Shown: in pieces, positions 7,338-14,986 of the stretch
Position numbering within the stretch: position 1 is the first letter of the stretch
Layout: each line of letters opens with the position of its first letter
Source of the DNA: Leuconostoc citreum
Lineage (GTDB): Bacteria > Bacillota > Bacilli > Lactobacillales > Lactobacillaceae
Length of the DNA: 64,000 bases
Reading direction: 5' to 3'
Assembly (NCBI RefSeq): GCF_004354555.1
Contig: NZ_PUFH01000008.1
Location: 1 to 64,000, forward strand
Position numbers and translations under genes: made by a program
The notes under the pieces: generated by a model
What the model was told of the DNA's origin: nothing
What the model saw: the letters and a program-made list of their open reading frames with translations, nothing else
Database searches by the model: none

Positions 7338-7646
7338 ATGACTAACCTTGAATACGTATTAAATTTATTGCCTGATTATGCTTTTTACTTTATTGACGTG
7401 TCATCCCCGAACTTTCATGGCTGTATCGACTATGACAGCAAAGCCATATATCTTAATGAGAATGACAACGATTATGTACAGCTTATGACAGCCCTACATG
7501 AGTATGGTCATGCTGACGATAAGCCCTCTGATTATTCAAGCAAGAGGCATTACAACACGCTATTAGCTGAAAAACAAGCCAATATAACGGCAAAACGGTT
7601 ACTAGCTGACTTATTTCCAACCAAAAAAGCTACCTACTATCAGTAA
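7338..7646 (+). CDS. ImmA/IrrE-type metallopeptidase
   Basis: This 102-residue protein contains LHEYGHAD, with zinc ligands in HEYGH (residues 54-58) and a downstream E78 in LLAEKQAN, the ImmA/IrrE (DUF955) pattern. Proteins of this family cleave or inactivate the adjacent XRE repressor after a stress or induction signal. The gene follows the repressor by 15 bp. At about 100 residues it is near the short end for the family but keeps all the metal ligands. A decayed second copy of its 3' half lies directly downstream at 7672-7740. Confidence 0.85.
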   Translation: MTNLEYVLNLLPDYAFYFIDVSSPNFHGCIDYDSKAIYLNENDNDYVQLMTALHEYGHADDKPSDYSSKRHYNTLLAEKQANITAKRLLADLFPTKKATYYQ

Positions 7647-7671
7647 GTGACTTGAACTGTTATATAAAAAT

Positions 7672-7740
7672 GACATCTCCTCTGATTATTCAAACAGGAA
7701 AACATATAAAACACGACCTGCTGAAAATCAGGATTATTAG
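7672..7740 (+). pseudogene. Remnant of a second immA 3' half
   Basis: The 15-nt string CCTCTGATTATTCAA occurs at 7525-7539 inside immA and again at 7679-7693. Translating from 7672 gives DISSDYSNRKTYKTRPAENQDY then stop in two adjoining parts, aligned with DKPSDYSSKRHYNTLLAEKQAN of the intact gene. The copy has no start and diverges, so it is a scar of recombination or tandem duplication. It marks the junction where the AT-rich cargo begins. Confidence 0.6.
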
Positions 7741-7854
7741 GCAATAAAACATTCTAAATTAGACTCTGTTAATGAATGTATCGAAATTTTCAACTTCATT
7801 TAATAAATTTATGTTATGAATTTTTGTATAAAATTACTGTAGAGAGTATTGAAT

Positions 7855-8325
7855 ATGGACATTAAAGTAAAAAAAATGTTTGAACATTATAAAATAAAAT
7901 ATTGTTTGTACAAACATTCTCCTATATACACGATTGCAGACGCTCAACAACTTCCTTTCATTTCTGATATTTATGAGGTTAAAAATCTGTTTTTAAGAAA
8001 TCAAAAAAAAACTGCCTATTATTTGTTTAGTCTACCAGTAAATAGTTCTTTAACGCTTAAAGACATTGCCTATATTACAATGAATAAAAAAGTTAGTTTT
8101 GCCTCTGACCAAGATTTAATGAATATACTATCAGTATCTTCAGGTAGCGTGTCCATATTAAATGCACTAAATGATGATAATAAATCAGTTGAATATTATA
8201 TTTCTAATGATATTTTAACAGAAAACAACGTGGCATATCATCCAAACCAAAATAATGAAACAGTTGTTTTCAATGGCTCAGAAATTACAAAGATTTTAGA
8301 TGGTTATAAATTACACGTACTATAA
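7855..8325 (+). CDS. YbaK/PrdX-like aminoacyl-tRNA deacylase domain protein
   Basis: This protein of about 156 residues resembles the stand-alone YbaK/ProX editing family. Such proteins hydrolyse mischarged tRNA, typically Ala-tRNA(Pro) or Cys-tRNA(Pro). Matching features are VKNLFLRNQKKTAYYLFSL (about residues 39-57), then VSFASDQDLMNIL (about 80-92), SSGSVSILNALND and a late HPN segment. A TTG at 7849 would add two residues, but I prefer the ATG at 7855. It is AT-rich and unlike its chromosomal surroundings. It starts the cargo block with DUF1275 and DUF1304 genes. Deacylase activity is inferred from family resemblance. Confidence 0.75.
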   Translation: MDIKVKKMFEHYKIKYCLYKHSPIYTIADAQQLPFISDIYEVKNLFLRNQKKTAYYLFSLPVNSSLTLKDIAYITMNKKVSFASDQDLMNILSVSSGSVSILNALNDDNKSVEYYISNDILTENNVAYHPNQNNETVVFNGSEITKILDGYKLHVL

Positions 8326-8383
8326 TCTGGGTATTGATTGTCTAAACAATATAAGCTCCATACTATTAAAAAAGGTTTCATAA

Positions 8384-9073
8384 ATGAATACATATCTTCC
8401 AAAACGTATTGTCGTAAATTCTAATAATAGTCGTTTTTTTGCTATACTAATGGCTTTTTCCGGTGGCGTATCAGATGTTTACTGCCATATATACTTTCAT
8501 GGTCTAGTTGCAACTCAAACTGGAAACGTGATTTTATTAGCTTCTGATTTATCTCAAAAAAATTGGTCTCAAGTAATCCCTAAACTATTGTCGATACTTA
8601 CATTTTCGCTCGGATTTCTCGCAGGAATTTGGATCAAAGAAAAAAACGATCATTATTTATATTGGCGGAGTTACACAATGATTCCTGTTGTAATTGCTAG
8701 CCTACTAATTCCCTTTGCACCATATGACTTCCATCTACTTAAACTATGCTCGTTGGCATTTGGAACGGGTCTCCTAATGTTAACCTTCACAGGAGTTAGA
8801 GTTGAAAAAAATCAATACACAATAATGATGACTTCTGGTAATTATCGTAGAATGTTAACAGAATGGTATTACTATCTCACATCAAAAAATAAATCAGCCA
8901 TTTTAAAACGTAATGCTGAAAATTACACTATAGTTGTCATCTCTTTTCTAACTGGTGCCTGTCTTCTAGCTATTGTAAACCTTTTCTGGGGTCCATATAC
9001 TATTTGGCTAGCATCTATAACGTTCTTTTTAGCATTTATGATCGAATTTTCCCAAGCTTCGCGAAATAATTAG
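8384..9073 (+). CDS. DUF1275 (YoaK-like) membrane protein
   Basis: This 229-residue protein has about six predicted membrane segments. The N-terminal signature AFSGGVSDVYCHIYFHGL followed by ATQTGNVILLA (about residues 23-55) is typical of the DUF1275/YoaK family, whose function is not established. Transport or a membrane regulatory role has been suggested. It lies 58 bp after the deacylase-like gene and before the DUF1304 gene, and is AT-rich like them. It probably arrived as part of a cargo block. Confidence 0.85.
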   Translation: MNTYLPKRIVVNSNNSRFFAILMAFSGGVSDVYCHIYFHGLVATQTGNVILLASDLSQKNWSQVIPKLLSILTFSLGFLAGIWIKEKNDHYLYWRSYTMIPVVIASLLIPFAPYDFHLLKLCSLAFGTGLLMLTFTGVRVEKNQYTIMMTSGNYRRMLTEWYYYLTSKNKSAILKRNAENYTIVVISFLTGACLLAIVNLFWGPYTIWLASITFFLAFMIEFSQASRNN

Positions 9074-9142
9074 TTAATCAATACAGAATGGTAAATAAAA
9101 ATACGTGCCAGAACCACGTTAAAAGCAAATGGAAGAGAAAAA

Positions 9143-9508
9143 ATGAATTTAGTAATTACTATTATTAGCCTTTTAGTCGCCGTAGAATTTCTATACATTA
9201 TGTATTTAGAAACTTTTGCTACAACATCCCCAAATACAGCCAAGACATTTAACATGTCGGAAACTGATTTACAAAGTAAAAAAATACAGACTTTGTTAAA
9301 AAATCAAGGTGTTTACAACGGTTTGATTGCAGTGGGTATAATTTATTCACTATTCTTCACACACAACTACCACAACAGCTTACTTGCTATTATGATCTAT
9401 ATTATTTTAGTAGCTTTGTATGGTAGTTTCTCATCTGGAAATAAATCTATATTTTTCAAGCAAGGCACACTGGCTGTCATTGTAGCAATTTTATTATTGA
9501 TTAGTTAA
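9143..9508 (+). CDS. DUF1304 family small membrane protein
   Basis: This 121-residue protein has four predicted membrane helices. The motif LKNQGVYNGLIAVG (about residues 52-65), followed by an ALYGSF segment, matches DUF1304 proteins, which have no firm function. The ATG follows GAGAAAAA with moderate spacing. It is the third gene of the AT-rich cargo set on the plus strand, after DUF1275. It looks intact. Confidence 0.85.
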   Translation: MNLVITIISLLVAVEFLYIMYLETFATTSPNTAKTFNMSETDLQSKKIQTLLKNQGVYNGLIAVGIIYSLFFTHNYHNSLLAIMIYIILVALYGSFSSGNKSIFFKQGTLAVIVAILLLIS

Positions 9509-9618
9509 TTTTATAAGCACTCACAGAGTGCGTACATACGTGCCAAGCGTTCACGTTAAAAAGTTAAAAATAACAAGAATGCAATGTTTGAATACGAAAT
9601 CTAAAAAAGAAGACATCA

Positions 9619-10518
9619 ATGAGTAGAAAAGACAAACCAAAATTAAATACCCTTTCACTAATTAATCACATGAAATCGAAGGGAATAACTTTTTCATTAA
9701 TTTCAGAAGCCGAAGCAGAGCAATTTTTAGATACCAAAAATTACTATTTTAAAGCAACATCTTATCGCTCTAATTTCCCAAAAACAAATAGCAAATATGT
9801 AAATCTCGATTTCGCATATTTAGTAGAACTCGCAGCAATAGATGTACAGCTTAGACGATACCTTTTTGAAGTCGCTATGAATGTTGAACATGGGCTCAAA
9901 GTCAAAATGCTTGCAATCATTAACAATAATGACCAAGAAGACGGATACACAATAGTTGATGAATTTAAAAGTAGATATCAGAGTTACTATAACACTACTA
10001 TTGATTACATGAAAAAGAGTAAATATTCTCAGGATTTATACGCAAAACATAGCAAAGATCTTTCCGTCTGGGTTTTACTTGAAACAATGTCATTCGGAGC
10101 ACTCACAAAATTTATTGAATTTTACGCTAAAAAATACCCAAGTAAACAATTAAATACATTTGTAAATACAATGCGCTACGCAAAAAATATTCGTAATGCT
10201 GTAGCTCATTCATCTCCAATATTGATTAATTTGTTTACTTCGAAAGAATTTGTTCCAAAACCCTCAGCTGTGGTATCAAACTTTTCCCGGATTCATGGAA
10301 TTCAGAGACAATTTATTCAAGACATGAAAGTACATGATTTGGTAGCATTGTTTTATTTGAATAGACAACTTTCGAGTGAGCGCGCTAGATATCATACAGA
10401 GAAAAATGGTCGCGAAACACTAAATCGTCTGACACGACACAAGGAGTATTTCCAAGGGTTGCCATCTCTTCAACAATTTGAAATCGTATTCTCTCAAATT
10501 CTTGACACTCAAATCTAG
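9619..10518 (+). CDS. Abi_2 family abortive-infection protein (AbiD/AbiF-like)
   Basis: This 299-residue protein belongs by sequence to the Abi_2 (PF07751) group of lactococcal-type phage-resistance proteins. The N-terminal part (LSLINHMKSKGITF, then NYYFKATSYRSNF) and the helical core (EVAMNVEHGLKVKML) fit the family. The late motif IRNAVAHSSP gives R192-N-x3-H197, the RNase-type HEPN signature. It probably kills or arrests cells during phage infection, so the satellite may defend its host against phages that do not help it. The gene is monocistronic in appearance and is followed by a strong terminator. Its phage target cannot be read from the sequence. Confidence 0.88.
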   Translation: MSRKDKPKLNTLSLINHMKSKGITFSLISEAEAEQFLDTKNYYFKATSYRSNFPKTNSKYVNLDFAYLVELAAIDVQLRRYLFEVAMNVEHGLKVKMLAIINNNDQEDGYTIVDEFKSRYQSYYNTTIDYMKKSKYSQDLYAKHSKDLSVWVLLETMSFGALTKFIEFYAKKYPSKQLNTFVNTMRYAKNIRNAVAHSSPILINLFTSKEFVPKPSAVVSNFSRIHGIQRQFIQDMKVHDLVALFYLNRQLSSERARYHTEKNGRETLNRLTRHKEYFQGLPSLQQFEIVFSQILDTQI

Positions 10519-10596
10519 ATATAGTATTATTAATTTACGGAAACATTGGTAAGCCCGATGGCTTGTGAGATGGTATCAAAATTCAAGTTGTACATA

Positions 10597-10635
10597 AAAA
10601 AGCAAATTCTAAAATCTCATTAGAATTTGCTTTTT
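10597..10635 (+). terminator. Strong intrinsic terminator after the Abi gene
   Basis: A perfect 15-bp stem (10597-10611 with 10621-10635) closes a 9-nt loop. One arm ends in five T and the other begins with five A, so it can act in both directions. It lies 78 bp after the Abi_2 stop codon. Confidence 0.85.
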
Positions 10636-10764
10636 CTTTATATATTTTAAATTGCTCAACATTTTTCTAGTATAGATCACTTCAGAAAGTGTGACCTTGT
10701 GACCAGCAAAATGTAACCTTTTTGTAACCTGTGACAACGTTTGCGACGCCTTGTATAGCCCTTT

Positions 10765-10796
10765 ATAGCAACGATTAAACGCGTGTTAATGTAGGT
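10765..10796. repeat. 32-nt direct repeat, left copy
   Basis: This copy matches 11852-11883 at 29 of 32 positions; the differences fall in a short central block. The two copies bracket the iteron-like array and the YciI-like gene, a segment of about 1.1 kb. They may mark an insertion or recombination module. Confidence 0.7.
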
Positions 10797-10812
10797 ATTT
10801 GTTGGTATTACC

Positions 10813-10948
10813 ATGCTAGAAAATACTAGAATTCATGTTGGAAAATACTGGAGTTACATGTTAGGTTTTGTTAGAGTTTTTGTAACCTTGCATGCTAACA
10901 TTTTTGTAACCTTATATGCTTGCATGTTTGTAACATTTGATATTGTCA
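10813..10948. repeat. Degenerate tandem array of 22-24-bp units with GTAACC cores
   Basis: Two related units start at 10813 and 10835 (both contain GAAAATACT). Units of exactly 24 bp follow, in which GTAACC or GTAACA begins at 10882, 10906 and 10930, each preceded by a T-run. GTAACC is also the half-site of the control-region operators. The array could bind the repressor or a replication protein, or be a relic of a plasmid origin. The periodicity is seen; the role is inferred. Confidence 0.55.
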
Positions 10949-10968
10949 ATTCATCCCCATATATAATA

Positions 10969-11008
10969 AAAAGCCACGCTCTAGGTTTGATCTAGGTCGT
11001 GGTTTTAT
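10969..11008. terminator. Bidirectional terminator-like hairpin
   Basis: An outer stem of CCACG with CGTGG is flanked by A- and T-runs, and an inner stem pairs two CTAG blocks around a GTTTGAT loop. It can terminate in either direction. No gene ends immediately before it, so it may insulate the cargo from the array. Confidence 0.6.
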
Positions 11009-11490
11009 TATGTCTATTTTAAAGCAATATAAGCTGTTTTAAGCGTTGTTAATCGTTTATAGTATAATTTACACCATTTTATATTTAAGACGCTTATTCA
11101 ACGTTATTATCGACTGATTACGTAAATCTCACCCCTTTTATGCGTCGTCAAGTTCTGGGTATTCGGATATAATCTGATTTTTTATGGTTCGTCTAATTCT
11201 TTTTATTTGGGGATGTCCCTTTTTATGGTGTCCAAAATGTACAGATAATTTGCATATCTCATTCTCGAAATTAATTTACATTTGTAGTCTTACACAATTT
11301 ACACCCCGCCCTCGTGTATCAGAATAGAGAGCGCTCACATATCGTCATCTTGTAAAAATGTTCAATTTTCAAAAGTTTTTTTCTGTTAATTATGGGTGCC
11401 TGATTTACTGTTACATTAGCATTCTTTGTTGTAAAAAGTACCCGCTAAACCGACCCTATTTTACTTTCCTTTATTAGCGGGCGCGTCCGA

Positions 11491-11519
11491 TTGACAAGAA
11501 AAAAACACTTTAGTAGTAT
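11491..11519 (+). promoter_or_regulatory. Promoter of the YciI-like gene
   Basis: A perfect -35 TTGACA (11491-11496) is separated by 17 bp from TAGTAT (11514-11519). The AGGAGA ribosome site (11539-11544) and the ATG at 11551 follow. An 8-bp inverted repeat (CCCGCTAA and TTAGCGGG) lies just upstream of the -35 and could bind a regulator. Confidence 0.65.
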
Positions 11520-11550
11520 TTAATTCATAAATATTACTAGGAGAAAAAAC

Positions 11551-11838
11551 ATGTTTATAATTGAATTAACTTACATCAAACCGATTGCTGAAGTTGAACA
11601 TTTTTTGCCAGCTCATATTGAATACTTAGATAAGTACTATAAATCAGGGCATTTTATTATGTCTGGTAGAAAAGAACCACGAACAGGTGGCATGATTGTG
11701 GCTCAGGCCGAATCTTTGGAAGAGCTAACACAAATCTATAATACCGACCCATTTTTTATAAACAATATTGCTTCCTTTAATATAACTTACTTTGTTCCTT
11801 CAAAATGGGCAGAACAAATGAATAGCTATTTGTCATAG
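11551..11838 (+). CDS. YciI-like (YCII-related) protein
   Basis: This 95-residue protein shows the YCII pattern: MFIIELTYIKP at the start, the conserved His in LPAHIEYLDKYY (H22), then SGRKEPRTGG, and the DPF motif (about residues 71-73). YCII proteins are small ferredoxin-like folds, some with hydrolase or dehalogenase-type activity, and most are of unknown role. The gene has its own near-consensus promoter and stands alone between two copies of a 32-nt direct repeat, so it looks like a single-gene cargo module. Confidence 0.85.
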   Translation: MFIIELTYIKPIAEVEHFLPAHIEYLDKYYKSGHFIMSGRKEPRTGGMIVAQAESLEELTQIYNTDPFFINNIASFNITYFVPSKWAEQMNSYLS

Positions 11839-11851
11839 TTTGTAACGCATG

Positions 11852-11883
11852 ATAGCAACGATTAAATGTCTGTTAATGTAGGT
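11852..11883. repeat. 32-nt direct repeat, right copy
   Basis: This is the right-hand partner of the repeat at 10765-10796, 13 bp after the YciI-like stop codon. A GTAAC element precedes it, as at the left copy. Matching flanks on both sides of one cargo gene suggest duplication during insertion or recombination. Confidence 0.7.
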
Positions 11884-12031
11884 GTGTCACATATGTAAAA
11901 CAGGTCACTATCACTCTGAGTGATAGCGGATTCAATGTAATTGATAACGGCTAATTTATTGATTAGTTTTTCTGTAAACATTTTTTAAAACCAAAAGACA
12001 AGCCATAATGTAATGTGCGCTCGTCTACTGT

Positions 12032-12445
12032 TTATCCAACAAGATTCATCTTTAATTGCTGTACCAATATCCTAACTTCATCACGTGTCTTTCTAAACTG
12101 ATTTTGAATAACCTCTTCTGGTCCTGTGGTGCTAGCCGGGTCAGTTAACGGCCAATGCAACCTTTTAATATTGGCTGGAGTAACAGGGCATTTATCATTG
12201 GCATCTCCACACAACGTAATAATATAGTCACAGTTAAATAAAAAATCGTTATCAATTAAATCGGACGTATGATTAGATATATCAACTCCCACTTCTGCCA
12301 TAACACTTACAGCTCTTTGATTTAATCCATGTTGTTCAATACCTGCACTCTTAATTATCCAGTTCTTAGGCATAATATCTTTCGCAAACCCTTCTGCTAT
12401 CTGACTACGGCAGGAATTTCCTGTACACAAAAAGTAAATTTTCAT
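12032..12445 (-). CDS. arsC: Thioredoxin-coupled arsenate reductase-type protein
   Basis: This 137-residue protein has the low-molecular-weight phosphatase-like P-loop CTGNSCRS (C7 to R13), and the two further redox cysteines C79 and C86 in LCGDANDKCP. This is the pattern of staphylococcal pI258-type ArsC, which reduces arsenate to arsenite using thioredoxin. No arsR, arsB or acr3 is visible nearby, so the arsenite would have to leave by a pump encoded elsewhere. A -10-like TATAAT (12488-12493) and a 10-bp palindrome GTTGTACAAC (12476-12485) lie upstream. It is probably cargo of the island. All catalytic residues look intact. Confidence 0.92.
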   Translation of the reverse strand: MKIYFLCTGNSCRSQIAEGFAKDIMPKNWIIKSAGIEQHGLNQRAVSVMAEVGVDISNHTSDLIDNDFLFNCDYIITLCGDANDKCPVTPANIKRLHWPLTDPASTTGPEEVIQNQFRKTRDEVRILVQQLKMNLVG

Positions 12446-13185
12446 TAATCTATTCCTTTAAATTTATAAAATACTGTTGTACAACTAATTATACCTGATA
12501 CTAAATAAATCCATATTAATAAACCTATTTTGGGTTAATAACTTAAAACTTATAACGTGTAGCCCCAACCAGCGGGTTCCTATTTACGTCTTTTGTAATG
12601 TACATATAGCATGTCTTACAACAAAACATGCTAATAACCATAAATGTTTGTGCTACCCCTAAACGCCTATTTTTAGTTAGAAATGCCTTTATATCAGCAT
12701 TCTATATGAAAAAATCACCTTTAAAAAATTTTTGATTTCTGCATTCGTAAGATTTCAGGACGCCACCTTGTGACGCTCCCCTCCAACAACCCCACCCCGG
12801 GTTTTTTTATAAAAACCAATATTAAGGGCATATGTACCTGATTTTTTAGTAATATGTCATACTTTTTTAGTGAACTGGTCAACTAATTGAACATACCTAT
12901 AAATCCTAACGGCATTGGTAATTGCTTTATGTGAACCAAAAATTTCTACATTTTCACGAATCACTTATTGAATTTCAAATTATTTTTTTGTTTAGTTCTT
13001 TGAATTTGACAACAATCAATCTTCTTCCAATCATTCATCACGTTTCTTTATTACAAACAAAAAGCACTGCTTTTACTGCAATGCACAATATCTTAAATGA
13101 TTAAAACTCACAGTTATGTGTTAGAGTCTTTAAAATGATGATGCCATTCCATTAATTTTACTCTTGGTCCTTATAAATTAGTATA
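12446..13185. other. Gene-free 740-bp stretch between arsC and the antiporter
   Basis: I see no supported gene. It contains the likely arsC promoter, a 7-bp inverted repeat (AGCATGT with ACATGCT, near 12609-12633), and a C-rich patch ending in CCCGGGTTTTTTT (about 12790-12808) that could be part of a terminator. A 60-codon plus-strand frame at 12922-13104 lacks a ribosome site and looks random. The AT-rich composition fits decayed cargo DNA. Confidence 0.5.
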
Positions 13186-14148
13186 TCAGACCTTTTTAAA
13201 TAATGGTTTCATAATTATGGGTGCTAGTATCGTTGAAACAATTACGGCAACAACAAATTCTGCTGACGTATCATCATTAATAATCTGTGATGATATACCT
13301 ATTTGAATAATTACAAGAGCCATCTCACCTCTAGAAATCATCCCCGCTCCTATTGCGTTTGCAACATTAACATTTAAACCTGAAAGTCTTGCTCCCCATA
13401 AAGACCCGATAAATTTGGTTGTAACAGCCAACACACTAAATATTATAATAGCTGTTAGCTTGTTCCCTAGTCCTTGAATCGCAACTTCAAGACCAATAGA
13501 TCCAAAGAATACTGGATAGAAAAACCAATTACCAATTTTTGTACTTAAAGCACCTACCTTATCAGAAAAATTAAATTTTCTCAATACTATTCCTAAGGCA
13601 AAAGCAAATAAGGGCAATAGACTATTTATCCCTAAGGCGCCTCCGCCTACAAAAACAGAGAATAACGTCACAGCAACCAAAGCAATTATATCATCCAACA
13701 CAGCTGCTGAAAGTATAATTGCCCCCATTGAAGTCGCTAATTTCTTTTGTTCGGCTAGTACAGCTAATGTGATTGAAATAGACGTTGCAGAGAAAACAAC
13801 CCCCGCAAATATAGCAGTTTGCATATTATATCCAAGCAATAGAAATGCAATCGGGAAAGCAATTACTGGTAATAGCACTCCCATGATTGCAATAAGCGAA
13901 GAGGCCTTAATATATTTTTTCATTTCTTTTACATCAGACTCTAGACCCGAATTTAACATTAACAAAAAAATACCTGTCTCAGCAAACAAGTGAATTAAAT
14001 AGCCTGGTTCTACTACATTCAACAAACTAGTTCCTAAAATGATACCTGACAATAGTTGTCCAACAACTTCAGACAACCCAAACCAAGTGCCTATTTTCCC
14101 AAGTACAACAGTAACTATAACTAGCAACAAAATTAATAGATATTCCAT
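13186..14148 (-). CDS. CPA2-family Na+/H+ (or K+/H+) antiporter
   Basis: This 320-residue membrane protein has about ten hydrophobic segments and the CPA2 signature, including GLSEVVGQLLSGIILG near the N-terminus and the ion-binding pair in AAVLDDIIALV (about residues 147-157). It belongs to the NapA/KefB-like exchangers that remove Na+ or K+ in return for protons. I place the start at the ATG at 14148, since AGGAGA lies 6 nt upstream and inside a longer frame. The protein is shorter than many relatives (380-400 residues), mainly at the C-terminus, with no TrkA domain. A structured leader lies upstream. It is likely cargo for salt or pH stress. Confidence 0.88.
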   Translation of the reverse strand: MEYLLILLLVIVTVVLGKIGTWFGLSEVVGQLLSGIILGTSLLNVVEPGYLIHLFAETGIFLLMLNSGLESDVKEMKKYIKASSLIAIMGVLLPVIAFPIAFLLLGYNMQTAIFAGVVFSATSISITLAVLAEQKKLATSMGAIILSAAVLDDIIALVAVTLFSVFVGGGALGINSLLPLFAFALGIVLRKFNFSDKVGALSTKIGNWFFYPVFFGSIGLEVAIQGLGNKLTAIIIFSVLAVTTKFIGSLWGARLSGLNVNVANAIGAGMISRGEMALVIIQIGISSQIINDDTSAEFVVAVIVSTILAPIIMKPLFKKV

Positions 14149-14232
14149 TATTTCTCCTAACATTTAAAAAGCCCCAAAAACAGCTAGTTCCCCGACTAAC
14201 CATTCTTGAAGCTTACGCCCAACCGTTCAAAT
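14149..14232 (-). promoter_or_regulatory. Structured leader of the antiporter gene
   Basis: The transcript would contain a stem pairing 14195-14201 with 14182-14188 (7 bp including two G-U pairs) around a CGGGGA loop. Flanking G-rich blocks, GGTTGGGCG and GGGGC, are followed by a T-run just before the start. Antiporter genes are often under ion or c-di-AMP riboswitches. I cannot match this to a named class. Confidence 0.35.
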
Positions 14233-14360
14233 TTAATTACGTTTACTATATCATAGTTTTGATGTTCAAATCAAATTTGATCATCTAGTTACATTTTTTT
14301 ATTCCTGCAATTAATTTTTGTGATGTTCTAGCACAACTGAATTCATACTACTTTGTCGGC

Positions 14361-14702
14361 TCACTCATTATACAATCTTGCCCGTGGTCGCTCTATCTTG
14401 CTGACAATGGCGTTTAATTCATTATTTAGTGCCACAATATAGCTAGTTGGTGCTACGATATTATAGAACTCTCCAAACGCTCTATTTTCGCGATATTTGA
14501 GCTTGTACATGTCTTTTAACTCTGGTGTAAGCTTGAGACTAAACTCGTCTAAAACACGCTTAATTTCACGTATAAACGGCTCGTTGTCTCGTCTATATTG
14601 ATTATCACTATCTGGGTACTTATCTATGTACTCAATCTGTAAATCTATCATCCCCATAAAATAACTTCTCAATATTTCACGATTAGTCCATTGGTTTGTC
14701 AT
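14361..14702 (-). CDS. ArpU/RinA-like phage regulator (tentative)
   Basis: This 113-residue charged, helix-rich protein contains LKLTPELKDMYKLKYREN (about residues 56-73) followed by a possible helix-turn-helix. That layout recalls ArpU/RinA-type late-gene activators of Gram-positive phages (pattern L..L...L..KY). It has its own upstream region with a TGTATATATACA palindrome (14744-14755). It is the gene closest to attR. In a satellite, such a protein could tie cargo or packaging expression to a helper phage. I am not certain of the family; a hypothetical protein of unknown role is the alternative. Confidence 0.45.
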   Translation of the reverse strand: MTNQWTNREILRSYFMGMIDLQIEYIDKYPDSDNQYRRDNEPFIREIKRVLDEFSLKLTPELKDMYKLKYRENRAFGEFYNIVAPTSYIVALNNELNAIVSKIERPRARLYNE

Positions 14703-14743
14703 AGTTACCTCTTTAATGAGTTGGTATTATATGAATATTATAC

Positions 14744-14755
14744 TGTATATATACA
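14744..14755. promoter_or_regulatory. Palindromic operator candidate
   Basis: TGTATATATACA is a perfect 12-bp palindrome in the promoter region of the ArpU-like gene, and TATAAT-like elements lie beside it. It may be a repressor site or simply AT-rich promoter sequence. Confidence 0.35.
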
Positions 14756-14832
14756 ATTTATTTTAGTATATATGCTGATTATGTACCACATCCTGCTGAT
14801 GTGCTAAATATTTCCCATTTAGACAAATAAAA

Positions 14833-14850
14833 AACGGCTTAAATGCCGTT
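14833..14850 (-). terminator. Island-supplied terminator for ssrA
   Basis: AACGGC pairs with GCCGTT around a 6-nt loop, and on the minus strand a run of six T follows. The first gene upstream in this direction is ssrA, 147 bp away. Because integration displaced the original downstream DNA, the island provides the end of the ssrA transcript. Confidence 0.65.
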
Positions 14851-14873
14851 ACACTGCCTACTCGCTCGGTTAT

Positions 14874-14897
14874 AAAAAGTACCTAAAAAAGTACCTA
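14874..14897. repeat. Tandem 12-bp repeats near attR (integrase arm-site candidates)
   Basis: AAAAAGTACCTA occurs twice in perfect tandem (14874-14885 and 14886-14897), about 90 bp inside attR. AGTACC also occurs 75-80 bp from the left end, in the same orientation. Repeats shared by both ends of an element are expected for integrase arm-type binding sites. The function is inferred. Confidence 0.5.
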
Positions 14898-14986
14898 AAT
14901 GTGTGAAATGCTATGAAATACAGTGCAACGTTTTTCATAAGAAAAGGCGCTACATCAAGGTTTTTGAAACCTTATGCAACGCCATG

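Larger units (their letters stand above)
10519..11550. other. Gene-poor 1-kb stretch with repeats, hairpins and a promoter
   Basis: No convincing gene lies here. The stretch holds a terminator after the Abi gene (10597-10635), GTAACC repeats at 10713 and 10724, one half of a 32-nt direct repeat (10765-10796), a 22-24-bp tandem array (10813-10948), a second terminator-like hairpin (10969-11008) and a promoter before the YciI-like gene (11491-11519). A short frame at 10813-10995 only translates the repeats and is not credible as a gene. Confidence 0.6.

Noticed and set aside
10813-10995. 60-codon plus-strand frame with an FVTL-type repeat
   Set aside because: It only translates the 24-bp DNA repeat array, lacks a ribosome site and resembles no protein family.
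10969-11008. A small regulatory RNA gene
   Set aside because: The hairpin with A/T-runs on both sides is adequately explained as a bidirectional terminator.
12922-13104. 60-codon plus-strand frame between arsC and the antiporter
   Set aside because: No ribosome site, composition simply follows AT-rich DNA, and no domain is recognisable.
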